Assembly (NCBI GenBank): GCA_018222875.1
Contig: JAAEZL010000016.1
Span: 1 to 40,257, forward strand
Source of the DNA: Algicola sp.
GTDB taxonomy: Bacteria > Bacteroidota > Bacteroidia > Flavobacteriales > Flavobacteriaceae
Length of the DNA: 40,257 nucleotides
Reading direction: 5' to 3'
The notes under the pieces are model-generated. The model was not told the origin of the DNA and made no database searches. It saw nothing but the letters and a program-made list of their open reading frames with translations. A program made the position numbers and the translations under genes. Below, piece by piece: positions 10,264 to 20,065 of the stretch (its first letter is position 1; each line of letters opens with the position of its first letter).

Positions 10264-10908
10264 ATGGTAGGTTTTGTAATGCTACACAGAGATATTATTG
10301 ATTGGGAATGGTACCAATCTCAGGAAACTACAAGAGTTTTCATACACCTTATTCTTCGAGCCAATTATAAAGACAAAAAATGGCAAGGTATTACAATTAA
10401 AAGGGGGCAACTTGTAACATCAAACAATCGTCTATCTGCAGAACTATCATTGTCAATCCAACAAACTAGAACTGCATTAAAAAAACTTGAATCCAGTGGC
10501 TATATTAAAAGAAAAACAACTAACAAATTTACCCTTATAACGATTAATAATTATGAGGACAGACAATCTTCAGCAAGTATAATTAACAATCAAAAAACAA
10601 TACCAAAAACAATCAAAAAACCTTCAGCCCACAATCAAACAACAACAACTAAAAAAAGAAATAACTTAAACAAAGTAAAAATAGTAGAGCGTGCGCAAAA
10701 TTTCAAAAAGCAAGTTTTTGAACACTCTAACTATTCAAATAACATTTTATCTTCTTTTTTTAACTACTGGAGTGAATTAAATCTTCAAAAAAACAAAATG
10801 CGTTTTGAAAAGGACGGGTATTTTGATATCACGTTAAGACTAGAAAAATGGGTTTTACATGAAAAAGCGATTAAAAACTCAATAAAAAACACTAATTCAA
10901 ATCGATAA
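10264..10908 (+). CDS. replication initiator-like winged-helix protein
   Basis: MLHRDIIDWEWYQSQETTRVFIHLILRANYKDKKWQGITIKRGQLVTS...LSIQQTRTALKKLESSGYIKRKTTNKFTLITI, phage/ICE replication-protein-like N-terminus. Confidence 0.6.
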   Translation: MVGFVMLHRDIIDWEWYQSQETTRVFIHLILRANYKDKKWQGITIKRGQLVTSNNRLSAELSLSIQQTRTALKKLESSGYIKRKTTNKFTLITINNYEDRQSSASIINNQKTIPKTIKKPSAHNQTTTTKKRNNLNKVKIVERAQNFKKQVFEHSNYSNNILSSFFNYWSELNLQKNKMRFEKDGYFDITLRLEKWVLHEKAIKNSIKNTNSNR

Positions 10909-10910
10909 TC

Positions 10911-11642
10911 ATGGAAAACATCAACTTATCTAAATACGAGAGTAAAGACATTATTAGTATAATAAAGAATGATCTTAAAAGGAAATCTTTAGAAACAAAG
11001 AGAAACCACCCTTTTAATAAAGCTCAATTGTGGAAATTATTTAAACATGTATTTGAAGATATGTTTGGTAAACCTTTTCTTTGTGATGATATAATTGCAC
11101 AAAACCTTGCCCCTATTTTTTATTACTTTTTAGAATCTGAAAAATTTTTTAATTGCGAGAACTTACGCTCTGATATTTCAGCCCCATCCTTTAACAAAGG
11201 ATTACTGCTTTTTGGGAATGTCGGTGTCGGCAAAACTCGTATAATGCAAGTGTTTGAAAAAATTTTTAGAATGTATAAACCTCACAAGTTTAGTATAATC
11301 CCAACTTACAAGGTTGTAGAAAAGTATGAAGACACAAAATCATCAGAAGACCGAAAATATTTTTATAACTCTTTAACTAATGGCGTTATCCTTTTTGATG
11401 ATTTAAATTCAGAGAAAATTGCAAACAATTATGGGCAAATAAATATAATGAAAGAGATACTTATAAGACGTAATTCAGAAAATAAAAAAACACATTTAAC
11501 AATAAACCCAATTCCTGGTTTTGAAGGGGATATTAATGGTTCGTTACTCAAACTAGGTGATAATTATGATCACAGAACAATAGATAGACTATATGAAATG
11601 TTCAATGTTATAGAATTTAAAGGAAAGAGTATGAGGCGGTAA
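10911..11642 (+). CDS. DnaC-like AAA+ ATPase (putative helicase loader)
   Basis: GLLLFGNVGVGKTRIMQ (Walker A), GVILFDDLNSE (Walker B), HRTIDRLYEMFNVIEFKGKSMR. Confidence 0.75.
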   Translation: MENINLSKYESKDIISIIKNDLKRKSLETKRNHPFNKAQLWKLFKHVFEDMFGKPFLCDDIIAQNLAPIFYYFLESEKFFNCENLRSDISAPSFNKGLLLFGNVGVGKTRIMQVFEKIFRMYKPHKFSIIPTYKVVEKYEDTKSSEDRKYFYNSLTNGVILFDDLNSEKIANNYGQINIMKEILIRRNSENKKTHLTINPIPGFEGDINGSLLKLGDNYDHRTIDRLYEMFNVIEFKGKSMRR

Positions 11643-11697
11643 AAGGTTAAATAAAACCTTATTTAACGGATTAAAAGTGAAAAACAAACATTAAGCT

Positions 11698-12108
11698 ATG
11701 AAAACAACAAAAAACTGTAAACATTGTTATCAATTATTTGAAGCAAGAAGAAGCAATCACTTATACTGCACAACAAGTTGTAAAACAAAAGCAAGTTATA
11801 AAAGAAATGGCTATCAATATGTTTCTGGTCATTATAAAAAAGCTGGAGATAAGAGCAAAGTTAATGGCTTAAATATTGCTAATCAAATAGAAGGGCAAAT
11901 TGTCAAATCAGAAAAAAAACAGAAAGAATCGAGTTTAAACATTAAGGATATAAAAAATTCAGCAGCGGGAACCCTAATCGCAGATGCTTCAATTTATAGT
12001 CTTAAAAAAGTATTTGCTCCAAATACTTTGCCTGCTACAAAAGGTGATATTGAAAGTCTAAAGAAAGAAATTCTCTCCTTAAAAACCCTTTTAACTATGA
12101 AAAAATAG
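11698..12108 (+). CDS. hypothetical protein with N-terminal Cys zinc-ribbon-like motif
   Basis: CKHCYQLFEARRSNHLYCTTSCKTKASYKRNG; otherwise unassigned. Confidence 0.55.
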   Translation: MKTTKNCKHCYQLFEARRSNHLYCTTSCKTKASYKRNGYQYVSGHYKKAGDKSKVNGLNIANQIEGQIVKSEKKQKESSLNIKDIKNSAAGTLIADASIYSLKKVFAPNTLPATKGDIESLKKEILSLKTLLTMKK

Positions 12109-12130
12109 GCCGCTATAAATCGACCTATTT
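12103..12130. terminator. bidirectional terminator between convergent genes
   Basis: AAATAGGCCG-ctataaat-CGACCTATTT (9 of 10 paired), between a plus-strand and a minus-strand gene end. Confidence 0.6.
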
Positions 12131-12133
12131 AAT

Positions 12134-13051
12134 TTAAATCCTACTAATATCTACAAATCTTTCAAAATCATTTTTGACTAGAATTTTATTCAAAGTTTCA
12201 ATGAATTTATTAAGTTCTCGCTCAATAATTAAATTATAGTCCTTAGTCTGGTTCTTAAAATCTTTCGGAAGATGATTTGATATAGCATAATCAATACCGG
12301 TAAGTGTTGTTGGGAAATCTAAAAGTATTAATTTACCATCTATCACTTGAGCATCAACATAGACATTACGGGGTCTCCCATTAGCACTAAATGAAAGTTT
12401 ATCTACACCAATCTCATTTTGAATTCTTTTAAAAGCTAAGTTTAAATCATTCGGTAATTTATGTGGAATGATTATCTTTAATTTGCACTCAGAATAGTTA
12501 GTTTCTTTATAAGTAAAACCATTATTTTTTACGTAATGTTCACAAACATACTTCACAAAATTCTCATAATAGGCGTGAGCTAAAGTACTGGATGGAAAAA
12601 AGTTAAGTTCTGTATTACTAGCGTTAAGAAACATTTGTTTAATATCATTGATTTTGTCGGCCAATGTTTTATTATTATACATCGCCAAAGTAATGCCTCC
12701 CAAATCGGACGGTACTTTAACTGATTCTTCAATCAAAAAAGCACATTTTTCCAAACCTAAACGTCCTGTAAATAAACCTAATTCAAACAACACATTGTCA
12801 CGAGCTGATAATTTCTCCTCACCCCTATACTCTAATTTATCATCTGGTGTGCCAATTAAGATCCCAAAATCAAATTTTAAAGTAGCCGTGAGTAAATCAG
12901 ATAGAAAATTATTATTAATCTTAAATATAGACTTATCCCAAATAGATTCATTCCATATGACTACGTCAAAATCATTTTCTAGTACTGATTTAACTAATTT
13001 TGCTGTACCTAACTCTTCACTAGAACTACCTATAAATATTCGCTTTTTCAT
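12134..13051 (-). CDS. TIR-STING CBASS effector (Cap13-like)
   Basis: N-terminal TIR-like: RIFIGSSSEELGTAKLVKSVL, FGILIGTPDD, SARDNVLFELGLFTGRLG (putative catalytic E90). C-terminal STING-like: LAHAYYENFVKYV and LLDFPTTL (D245/T249 of DFPTT). Adjacent to a CD-NTase. Confidence 0.85.
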   Translation of the reverse strand: MKKRIFIGSSSEELGTAKLVKSVLENDFDVVIWNESIWDKSIFKINNNFLSDLLTATLKFDFGILIGTPDDKLEYRGEEKLSARDNVLFELGLFTGRLGLEKCAFLIEESVKVPSDLGGITLAMYNNKTLADKINDIKQMFLNASNTELNFFPSSTLAHAYYENFVKYVCEHYVKNNGFTYKETNYSECKLKIIIPHKLPNDLNLAFKRIQNEIGVDKLSFSANGRPRNVYVDAQVIDGKLILLDFPTTLTGIDYAISNHLPKDFKNQTKDYNLIIERELNKFIETLNKILVKNDFERFVDISRI

Positions 13052-13055
13052 ATTA

Positions 13056-14126
13056 TTAGAAAGGTGTTACTGCGTTATTATCTAATAAGTCTTTCCTGAT
13101 AGAATTCAACTGATTTAAGAGTAATGCAAGTTGACCATGTTTTTCAGGTTTATCTCTAAAAATGTATTCGGTGCCATCTATGGATTTTATACTATTACGA
13201 TAAAACTCATCCGCCACAAGATGGTCTAACTCTACCTGTAAAACATAAACAAGTTCATAATAAGGTTTGTCATAGTATGTAAGAAAATTTATATTGTAAC
13301 ATAGCGATGAAATATCAAAACTACTAATGTCGATTTTGATATCTGAATCAGCCTTAATAGTTTTTAAAAACCGAATCATTTTCTTTAAACGGCCGTTGAC
13401 GGTTTTGTCTTTCTCATTTAGCATTTTAATTTTTAAAAATGGAAAATCTACTGGCAACCTTTCATTTTTAGATTTATCGTAGACACTTATTCCTTTTTCT
13501 GCTTTGTCACCAGTTTTTGCAGCATTCACTGATTTATACCAAGAAGCAGTTACGACATCAACTTTACGTTTAGGGTTAGTCAGAATTACTTCAATAGACT
13601 TGTTTTTGGAAAGATCAACATCATTATAAATACTTAACAACACTTTCTCTGCTTCTAACCGCATTTTTCTTAAATCTTGATTAGCGTCACCTTCATAGAT
13701 GGAACCATTTATTACTTCAAGTAATGCCCAACGTTGTGCTTCTGTAAGATTGTCATTTCTATATTCTTCAGTAAACCTAGTTCTTGAATCATGACCGTAG
13801 AACAGATTGCATATTTGTATAAGATCGATATCACTATAACCCTTTATATGAGTATTACTCATTACAGAACCCTGATATTCATAATCCAAATTTGGATTAT
13901 TGTTTTTAAGATGTGTTTTGACTTTTTCGCCTGCCACAATAGTATTCTGTGTATATGCTGGCTCAACACCTTGCATAGATCGCTTAATGTATTCCATAAC
14001 TTTAGAACCTGACAAAGCTTTTAATTCCTCCCTAAGTGATTCATTTAAAAGTGTTGTTTCGTCAATTTCTGCTGGATTATATCTAGCCTTAACCCTTCTT
14101 ACTAATTCATCATAATTCCTTGCCAT
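13056..14126 (-). CDS. CD-NTase (CBASS cyclic-nucleotide synthase, probably CdnE-like)
   Basis: Nucleotidyltransferase signature GSVMSNTHIKGYSDIDL (GS...DxD) and third acidic residue in KRKVDVVTASW; partner TIR-STING immediately downstream. Confidence 0.85.
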   Translation of the reverse strand: MARNYDELVRRVKARYNPAEIDETTLLNESLREELKALSGSKVMEYIKRSMQGVEPAYTQNTIVAGEKVKTHLKNNNPNLDYEYQGSVMSNTHIKGYSDIDLIQICNLFYGHDSRTRFTEEYRNDNLTEAQRWALLEVINGSIYEGDANQDLRKMRLEAEKVLLSIYNDVDLSKNKSIEVILTNPKRKVDVVTASWYKSVNAAKTGDKAEKGISVYDKSKNERLPVDFPFLKIKMLNEKDKTVNGRLKKMIRFLKTIKADSDIKIDISSFDISSLCYNINFLTYYDKPYYELVYVLQVELDHLVADEFYRNSIKSIDGTEYIFRDKPEKHGQLALLLNQLNSIRKDLLDNNAVTPF

Positions 14127-14129
14127 AAT

Positions 14130-14360
14130 CTATCCTTTTGATTGTTTTGGGTCATTAGCTCTTGGATATGTTCTCTCTTCTTGAAAACCACCATCATTTT
14201 TGTGGATTTTGAGGGAACCTCCACCTTGATTTTGAATGAAATCTCTCGCTGCTTTGATAGCCTCTGGCTTGTTAGCGTCAATCACTTTAGAGGCACGCTG
14301 CGCATTCTCTTTTTTAAGTTTGTACACACCATTATCGTGTACTAAATGAAAATTTTTCAT
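14130..14360 (-). CDS. DUF2188 family small protein
   Basis: NFHLVHDNGVYKLKKENAQRASKVIDANKPEAIKAARDFIQNQGGGSLKIHKNDGGFQEERTYP matches DUF2188 layout; 3 bp upstream of the CD-NTase ORF. Confidence 0.8.
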   Translation of the reverse strand: MKNFHLVHDNGVYKLKKENAQRASKVIDANKPEAIKAARDFIQNQGGGSLKIHKNDGGFQEERTYPRANDPKQSKG

Positions 14361-14519
14361 TTGTATTTTGAATTAATTTGATGGCTAACGTTTACAGACG
14401 TTAAACCTAAACCGCGAAAGGAAGTAAGGATGTTTTGTAAGATAAAAGTAAGACACTATATGTGCGCCACAAAATATGGGGTAGTATCCTTTACATTATA
14501 CTACTCACTTTCAATTTTA

Positions 14520-14549
14520 AAAGTCCTTCCGGTCGAATGTTGGGACTTT
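14520..14549 (-). terminator. hairpin downstream of the accessory ATPase gene
   Basis: AAAGTCC...GGACTTT inverted repeat, followed on the minus strand by TTAAAATTG (weak T-tract). Confidence 0.35.
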
Positions 14550-14704
14550 CTTTATGCTTATAAATTTGGCAACCATTGTTCCAAACTGTTAAGACTTTCT
14601 TAAATTGACAAGCTGTCATTATGGATCTCTTATTCTCATCACTTTTTAGTTAAACTACATTTTACACCGATGAACGCATTTGTAACTTACTGACACGACT
14701 GACA

Positions 14705-16468
14705 TTAGGCAGCATCATTATTTCCGTACATAGAATTGTTTTGCACATTGGTTTCTTGGTCACGCCATTCTTGCTTCCCAGATTTAAGAATTTTGATACC
14801 AGTAAATCCTAAAGTATTGCGCTCATCATTTATAGGATAATTGCTAATTAGAATACCAAATTGATATGGATTCTTTTTAAAGAAAATATTACCAAAATCG
14901 TTTTCTAGATTACAGTTCCAGTTACGATACACACGATTGCTTGCTTGGTTATAACCAGAAGCAATTCGCACAGTAACACCCTTTTGTTTGAAACGTGTTC
15001 CTTTTGTAGAAACATTGTAAAACGTTGACTCAAAATAATCTAGTAAACGGTGATATGCCTCATCATCAATAAATGATAAACTTTCTCGCCCTGCTTCAGT
15101 TAGCAATTGATCATAAGTAAGGGCTTCAATATGCTCAATAGGTGTAAATGCTCCTTCAGATTGCGTTTTTACAAACTTTGTGTGCGTGCTTAACCCTCTA
15201 ACATTACTATTGAATAAATCGTTACGCCAGTCTTCGTCTGCAAAAATCTCCCAATCTTGTTCAAACTGTGCATAATGCTCTAATAGACTTCTACTAGCCA
15301 TCAGTTTAAAATCACGATTGTTATGATAGCCACAAAAACGACCTGTTATACCTTGCGCACCGTTTGCCAGCTGTCTATCTCTTGGCTCAATACCGAAACG
15401 TACTTTTTCTTTAATTATACCTAAATCTTTCCCAGCTGTTAATGCCTGAACTATTATAAGAACAACACGTTGTCCTCTCTTTAGAATCAAATCAGAAATC
15501 TCCTTAATGCCTTCATTAATACTAAAATCACAAGCCACATCGGAACCGATTACGATAGTTGTACATTGCTTTTTATACTGGTCTTTTAGTAGCCTTCTAA
15601 GCTCAATCGCTCTTGTAGTATTCGATTCTCTAATGATTCCTAATCCATTCTCAAAAGTGTTTAAATGGTTTACGTACTCTTCGGTTTTTGGATGTACTGT
15701 ATAGTGCACTTCACCATCTACATCTTGCGCTTGTACTGGTCTAAATCCTTCTGGGATATCTTCAATAACACCATCAGCTAACATTTCAGAAATGCCATAA
15801 TATTCTGGTGGACGCACACCAACTATTACATCTACATCTGTTGCTCCTGTAAATTGTGCATCTAAAATATCATAAGGTGTAGCACTTACTGCAAGTAATT
15901 TGATGTCTGGCATTCGGTAACGCAATTCAGCAAAAAAGGCTAATTCAAATGAAGATTCTACACCAGAACCATATTGGTCCTCGTCACGAACAATTAACTG
16001 CACATCAAATTCGTTTACGACTTTATGAGGATTTGGATGATTAAAGAAATCACTCATTTTCATTACTTTTAATACCGAAGGTTTCATATCACCTGTTACA
16101 CAATCGTAATATTCACGTTGTAATACACGACAATTCTGATTGTATAAATCTGTATCACGCATACTCGTTACAAATAAGATAGATTCGTATTCTTTAATTA
16201 AACCTATTGCAGGTAATACATAATTGCATAGAAAATAAACAGTACCTGACTTCCCACTTTGCATAGATGCTACAAATGCCATATTCTGATTGCCTTCTTT
16301 TAAAGACAAACCTATACGAAGTGCATTAATAATTTGATTAGGGAAGATTCCGGTTCTTCTCGAATTGTTTAAGGTGTCCACGATATTCTCTTCTAGAGAT
16401 TGTGGTGCGTCTAATTGCTGAAGAAGCGTTTCTATCTCAGCGTCCCAAAAGTTTTGATATGCAGTCAT
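14705..16468 (-). CDS. SF2 helicase-like / DEAD-like ATPase associated with the type I R-M locus
   Basis: Walker A ASMQSGKSGT, DExx-like IVRDEDQYG, motif III VSATPYD, motif V-like LTAGKDLG, motif VI-like QGITGRFCGY; no nuclease domain recognised. Confidence 0.65.
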   Translation of the reverse strand: MTAYQNFWDAEIETLLQQLDAPQSLEENIVDTLNNSRRTGIFPNQIINALRIGLSLKEGNQNMAFVASMQSGKSGTVYFLCNYVLPAIGLIKEYESILFVTSMRDTDLYNQNCRVLQREYYDCVTGDMKPSVLKVMKMSDFFNHPNPHKVVNEFDVQLIVRDEDQYGSGVESSFELAFFAELRYRMPDIKLLAVSATPYDILDAQFTGATDVDVIVGVRPPEYYGISEMLADGVIEDIPEGFRPVQAQDVDGEVHYTVHPKTEEYVNHLNTFENGLGIIRESNTTRAIELRRLLKDQYKKQCTTIVIGSDVACDFSINEGIKEISDLILKRGQRVVLIIVQALTAGKDLGIIKEKVRFGIEPRDRQLANGAQGITGRFCGYHNNRDFKLMASRSLLEHYAQFEQDWEIFADEDWRNDLFNSNVRGLSTHTKFVKTQSEGAFTPIEHIEALTYDQLLTEAGRESLSFIDDEAYHRLLDYFESTFYNVSTKGTRFKQKGVTVRIASGYNQASNRVYRNWNCNLENDFGNIFFKKNPYQFGILISNYPINDERNTLGFTGIKILKSGKQEWRDQETNVQNNSMYGNNDAA

Positions 16469-16508
16469 AAGAACAGTATTTAAGATTAATACTGCAATAC
16501 TACGACCT

Positions 16509-16533
16509 AACTATGCGAAGTAATTGCATAGTT
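16509..16533. promoter_or_regulatory. palindromic operator-like site 1
   Basis: AACTATGC-gaagtaatt-GCATAGTT: perfect 8-bp arms, 9-bp spacer, 40 bp upstream of the start codon at 16468; same architecture as 26320-26344. Confidence 0.6.
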
Positions 16534-16555
16534 TATTAAAGTAATCTGTGATAAG

Positions 16556-19500
16556 TTAATTGGCTTGATTAAAGTTTTCTACTATTTTGAAAATCATATC
16601 TGCTTGTTGTTCCGTAAATACGCCATCTATACCCATGCTATGATAGTTCTTAAATGGTGCGTCATATAGTTTACTAGGTTCAATCTTACCATTAGTAGTC
16701 AGGAATTTTTTAATAGTATCAAGAAACTGTATTTGTACAGCGTTTAATTGATAATCATTGGTGAATTTTGCAAAAGCAGCATCTACTTTCTCCGGACTTA
16801 AGCCCATTAATGATATAATGAATTTCACTAGACTAAACTGTGATCCTAATTCTTTCTCAATAGCTTCTTTATCTATACCTCCTTTGAATAGTATGTCCTC
16901 TAATACTTGAAGTTCTTTTTTAGTTATTGTTTCACCTTTTCTAATTCTGGCTACAGTAATATGATTTTCATTCTCACGAATTAATTGTTCTAGACGATGT
17001 ATGTTGTTTTGAAAGGGTGATGTATATTCAGGTGTTTCTGTGTCTGAAAATCTATTTGTTTTTATTTTATCTTCAATGATATAGTCTGCGAAATCTGTTG
17101 TTACATAACGTTGATCCTCTGGATCAATATATTTAACCAACTCACGAACCCCTTTTCTTAGTTTCTCAAGATGCACAATACCTTCTACTTTCCAGAAATC
17201 CTCTTCTAGTGGTAATTTGATTAATGTTTCTTTAGACTTGACCGCTGGTATAGTCGTTTTCTTTAATAGCTTTTTTGATGTCCCGACTACTTTTGTAATA
17301 GGTACCATAAAGCTATTGATATATTCTTCACTATTTGGTGTTTCGAGTCTTTTCGTTATTAGCGTGAAAAGTAATTTATCATAATATCTCGCTAAGTCTG
17401 TATCACCTTTTTGTGGTTTAACTAAAGGTGCTAATTCATCTTCTATACGCTTTACATCACGTTTGGATAAATGGTTCCAGATCTCACGATTATCGTTACC
17501 AAATTCGTGCACAATTTCTAGTTTCATTTTTACATCAAAACGCTCTAAATCTAGTGTTGCAATATCTTTATGCAAACCATTTAACAACTCCGTTCTAAAA
17601 CTTTGTAGTGCATCATCGTCTATAAACTGATTGCTTTTTAAATATTCAGCAAGACGTAATCGCAAACCAAATAAAATCTCTGTCAAACTCTTTTGTGAGC
17701 TTGTTTCAATACCCTCTGGATTCTCATTAAAAAACTCAAAATTTCCACATAAGTCAAAAATTAAAAAATGCGTTTTGTCTTGACCTGCTCCAAACAAATC
17801 TGGACGTAATCTAGAACCACGACCAATCATTTGCCAGAATTTAGAATATGATTTTACAGGCTTATAAAATACTAGATTAACACAACTGGGTGCATCAATC
17901 CCTGTGTCCATCATATCCACTGAAATCGCTATTTGTGGTAAACGATCTTTTTCTTCGTCACAAAAACGATTTATAAACTCTTTAGCTTTAGGCTCATTAT
18001 GGGTAATTACTTTTACATAATCATTACCAAATTGTTCTTTATCGAGCTCCAAAAAAGTATCTTTAAGAAACCTTGCGTGCTTTTGGTTTTTAGCGAAAAT
18101 TATGGTCTTACCTAATTCGTCACCACCACGTTTTTTAATACCGTGTTCTAGTACATATCGTAAGGTTTCTATAGCAGTAGGCTTATTAAACAACCAACTA
18201 TTCAATTCTGAAGAGGAAATCCACTCGTTACCTGTGGCTTCTTCACCATCTAATATTTCTTCTTCAAACTCTTCTTTTTCTTCATCTGACAGCTCATCGT
18301 ATTTAATCCCTTCACGTAGAAATTTAGTAGGAATTTCAATCGTATGGTATGGTGATAAATGTTTATTATCTACTGCTTCTTGAAAGGTATATGCATCAGT
18401 AGGTGATTTATCTGCTAAACCAAATATGTGATAGGTATTTTTATCTATACTATTTTTTGGTGTTGCAGTTAGTCCTAAGAATAAGGCATCGAAATACTGA
18501 AATATGGCTTGGTATTTTTTATATATAGAACGGTGTGCCTCATCAATTATAATTAAATCGAAATGTCCAACGCCATAAAAACGCGATTCTTCATCACGAC
18601 TACGATCTATTAAACCCATCATTGTTTGATAGGTTGAAAACGCAAAGCGCGCGTCTGGATTGTCTTTTTCTTCTAAAAGATTGACACTAGTATGCTCTGG
18701 TAAATGCTTTACAAAGTTTCGTTTTGCCTGATCTACTAAACTGGTTCTGTCTGCTAAAAATAGAATACGTTTTGCCCAATTGCATTCTAGCATTAATTTT
18801 GAAAATGCAATAGAGGTTCTTGTTTTTCCTGTTCCTGTAGCTAATACTAAAAGTGCTCCACGATTAGTTCCTATTAATTTACCATCGCTTTTATCATTAC
18901 CTGCAAAATGCTCTGCAATACTTTTTATGGCACGCATTTGATACGAACGTCCTGAAATCTCTGTATCAATTGGTGCTGTACGAATATCCATGCGGTGTGT
19001 ACGACGAAACATTGCTGTTTGTAATTCTGCTTTTGTATAAAAACCGTGAACTCGACGTGATTGTTTATAGAACTGATCGTCCCATAAAAAAATTTCATAA
19101 CCATTACTGTAATACATTACAGGACGACGACCATGCATTTTTTCTAAACTATCAGCATACAGTTGTGCTTGATTTTCGCCTTTGCTCGCACTTTCCAAAG
19201 TGCGTTTTGCTTCTACTAGTGCTAGTGGTAAACCATCATCATCCCATAGCACATAATCTACATAGCCTGTCTCTGAGACGTTTGTCGATTTGGGCATATA
19301 CTGAACCTTATATTCTTTATCGTTTATTCCCTTTAAATCCCAACCTGCTTCACGAAGTGCAACATCTATAAGATATTTACGCGTCTCAGCTTCGTTTCGT
19401 GGATGGTTAACTTCATCTTCTACATTAGCTTCAACTTTATTCGCTTCTATTTGTGCTTGTAATGCTTCTATTTGCTTTTTAAATAGCTCATTTTCATCAG

Positions 19501-20041
19501 CTAGTTGCTGTCTTTCGGCTTCTTTGGTTTTTAGTTGCTCTTGATGGGTGTCTAGTTCTCTATCAAGTTGCTCTTGAAGTTGTTTTATTTGTTTACGTGA
19601 AAGTGCACTGCCACCTTCTTTAGGAATATAATCAAAGTCAAAAATTCCGATGTCACTTACTGGCTCTTTTGCATATGATTTGATAAACCACTTGCCAAAA
19701 TAGAAGAGTGCTTCTATAGCCTTATGTGAATCTATATCATTAACGGGTTTGTTGTGTGCTGCTAAGTTTCCTGCATTCTTAATAATGAATAATTCATTAT
19801 ATAATTTATGATTGAATTGTTCTTTAAATTCCGGCTGTACTAATAAGTTATGTAAGGTTGTGTTATATTGTTGCTCGAGGTCTTCGTCATTCGCATACAT
19901 CCAATTTATAGCTTCTTCTAACGCCATACGACTATATACTAGTGATGTGCGTGGGTCTGTAATAACCAACAGTTCTGCCTTAACCGCTCTATCGTGAAAG
20001 GTGGCAAACTCGTTTTTAAGAAACTGGAAATTTGAATTCAT
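16556..20041 (-). CDS. hsdR: type I restriction enzyme R subunit (DUF4145-like N-terminus)
   Basis: VDYVLWDDDGLPLALVEAKR (PD-(D/E)xK nuclease), LATGTGKTRT, IIDEAHRS, GLTATP, QMIGRGSRLR. Confidence 0.95.
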   Translation of the reverse strand: MNSNFQFLKNEFATFHDRAVKAELLVITDPRTSLVYSRMALEEAINWMYANDEDLEQQYNTTLHNLLVQPEFKEQFNHKLYNELFIIKNAGNLAAHNKPVNDIDSHKAIEALFYFGKWFIKSYAKEPVSDIGIFDFDYIPKEGGSALSRKQIKQLQEQLDRELDTHQEQLKTKEAERQQLADENELFKKQIEALQAQIEANKVEANVEDEVNHPRNEAETRKYLIDVALREAGWDLKGINDKEYKVQYMPKSTNVSETGYVDYVLWDDDGLPLALVEAKRTLESASKGENQAQLYADSLEKMHGRRPVMYYSNGYEIFLWDDQFYKQSRRVHGFYTKAELQTAMFRRTHRMDIRTAPIDTEISGRSYQMRAIKSIAEHFAGNDKSDGKLIGTNRGALLVLATGTGKTRTSIAFSKLMLECNWAKRILFLADRTSLVDQAKRNFVKHLPEHTSVNLLEEKDNPDARFAFSTYQTMMGLIDRSRDEESRFYGVGHFDLIIIDEAHRSIYKKYQAIFQYFDALFLGLTATPKNSIDKNTYHIFGLADKSPTDAYTFQEAVDNKHLSPYHTIEIPTKFLREGIKYDELSDEEKEEFEEEILDGEEATGNEWISSSELNSWLFNKPTAIETLRYVLEHGIKKRGGDELGKTIIFAKNQKHARFLKDTFLELDKEQFGNDYVKVITHNEPKAKEFINRFCDEEKDRLPQIAISVDMMDTGIDAPSCVNLVFYKPVKSYSKFWQMIGRGSRLRPDLFGAGQDKTHFLIFDLCGNFEFFNENPEGIETSSQKSLTEILFGLRLRLAEYLKSNQFIDDDALQSFRTELLNGLHKDIATLDLERFDVKMKLEIVHEFGNDNREIWNHLSKRDVKRIEDELAPLVKPQKGDTDLARYYDKLLFTLITKRLETPNSEEYINSFMVPITKVVGTSKKLLKKTTIPAVKSKETLIKLPLEEDFWKVEGIVHLEKLRKGVRELVKYIDPEDQRYVTTDFADYIIEDKIKTNRFSDTETPEYTSPFQNNIHRLEQLIRENENHITVARIRKGETITKKELQVLEDILFKGGIDKEAIEKELGSQFSLVKFIISLMGLSPEKVDAAFAKFTNDYQLNAVQIQFLDTIKKFLTTNGKIEPSKLYDAPFKNYHSMGIDGVFTEQQADMIFKIVENFNQAN

Positions 20042-20065
20042 ACGTCTAAGATACTTTTTATTATT

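Noticed and set aside
18970-19371. Plus-strand 133-aa ORF antisense to hsdR (and similar ORFs such as 5936-6349, 12648-13085, 36441-36755)
   Set aside because: Entirely inside strongly supported minus-strand genes, low-complexity or unnatural composition, no family features.
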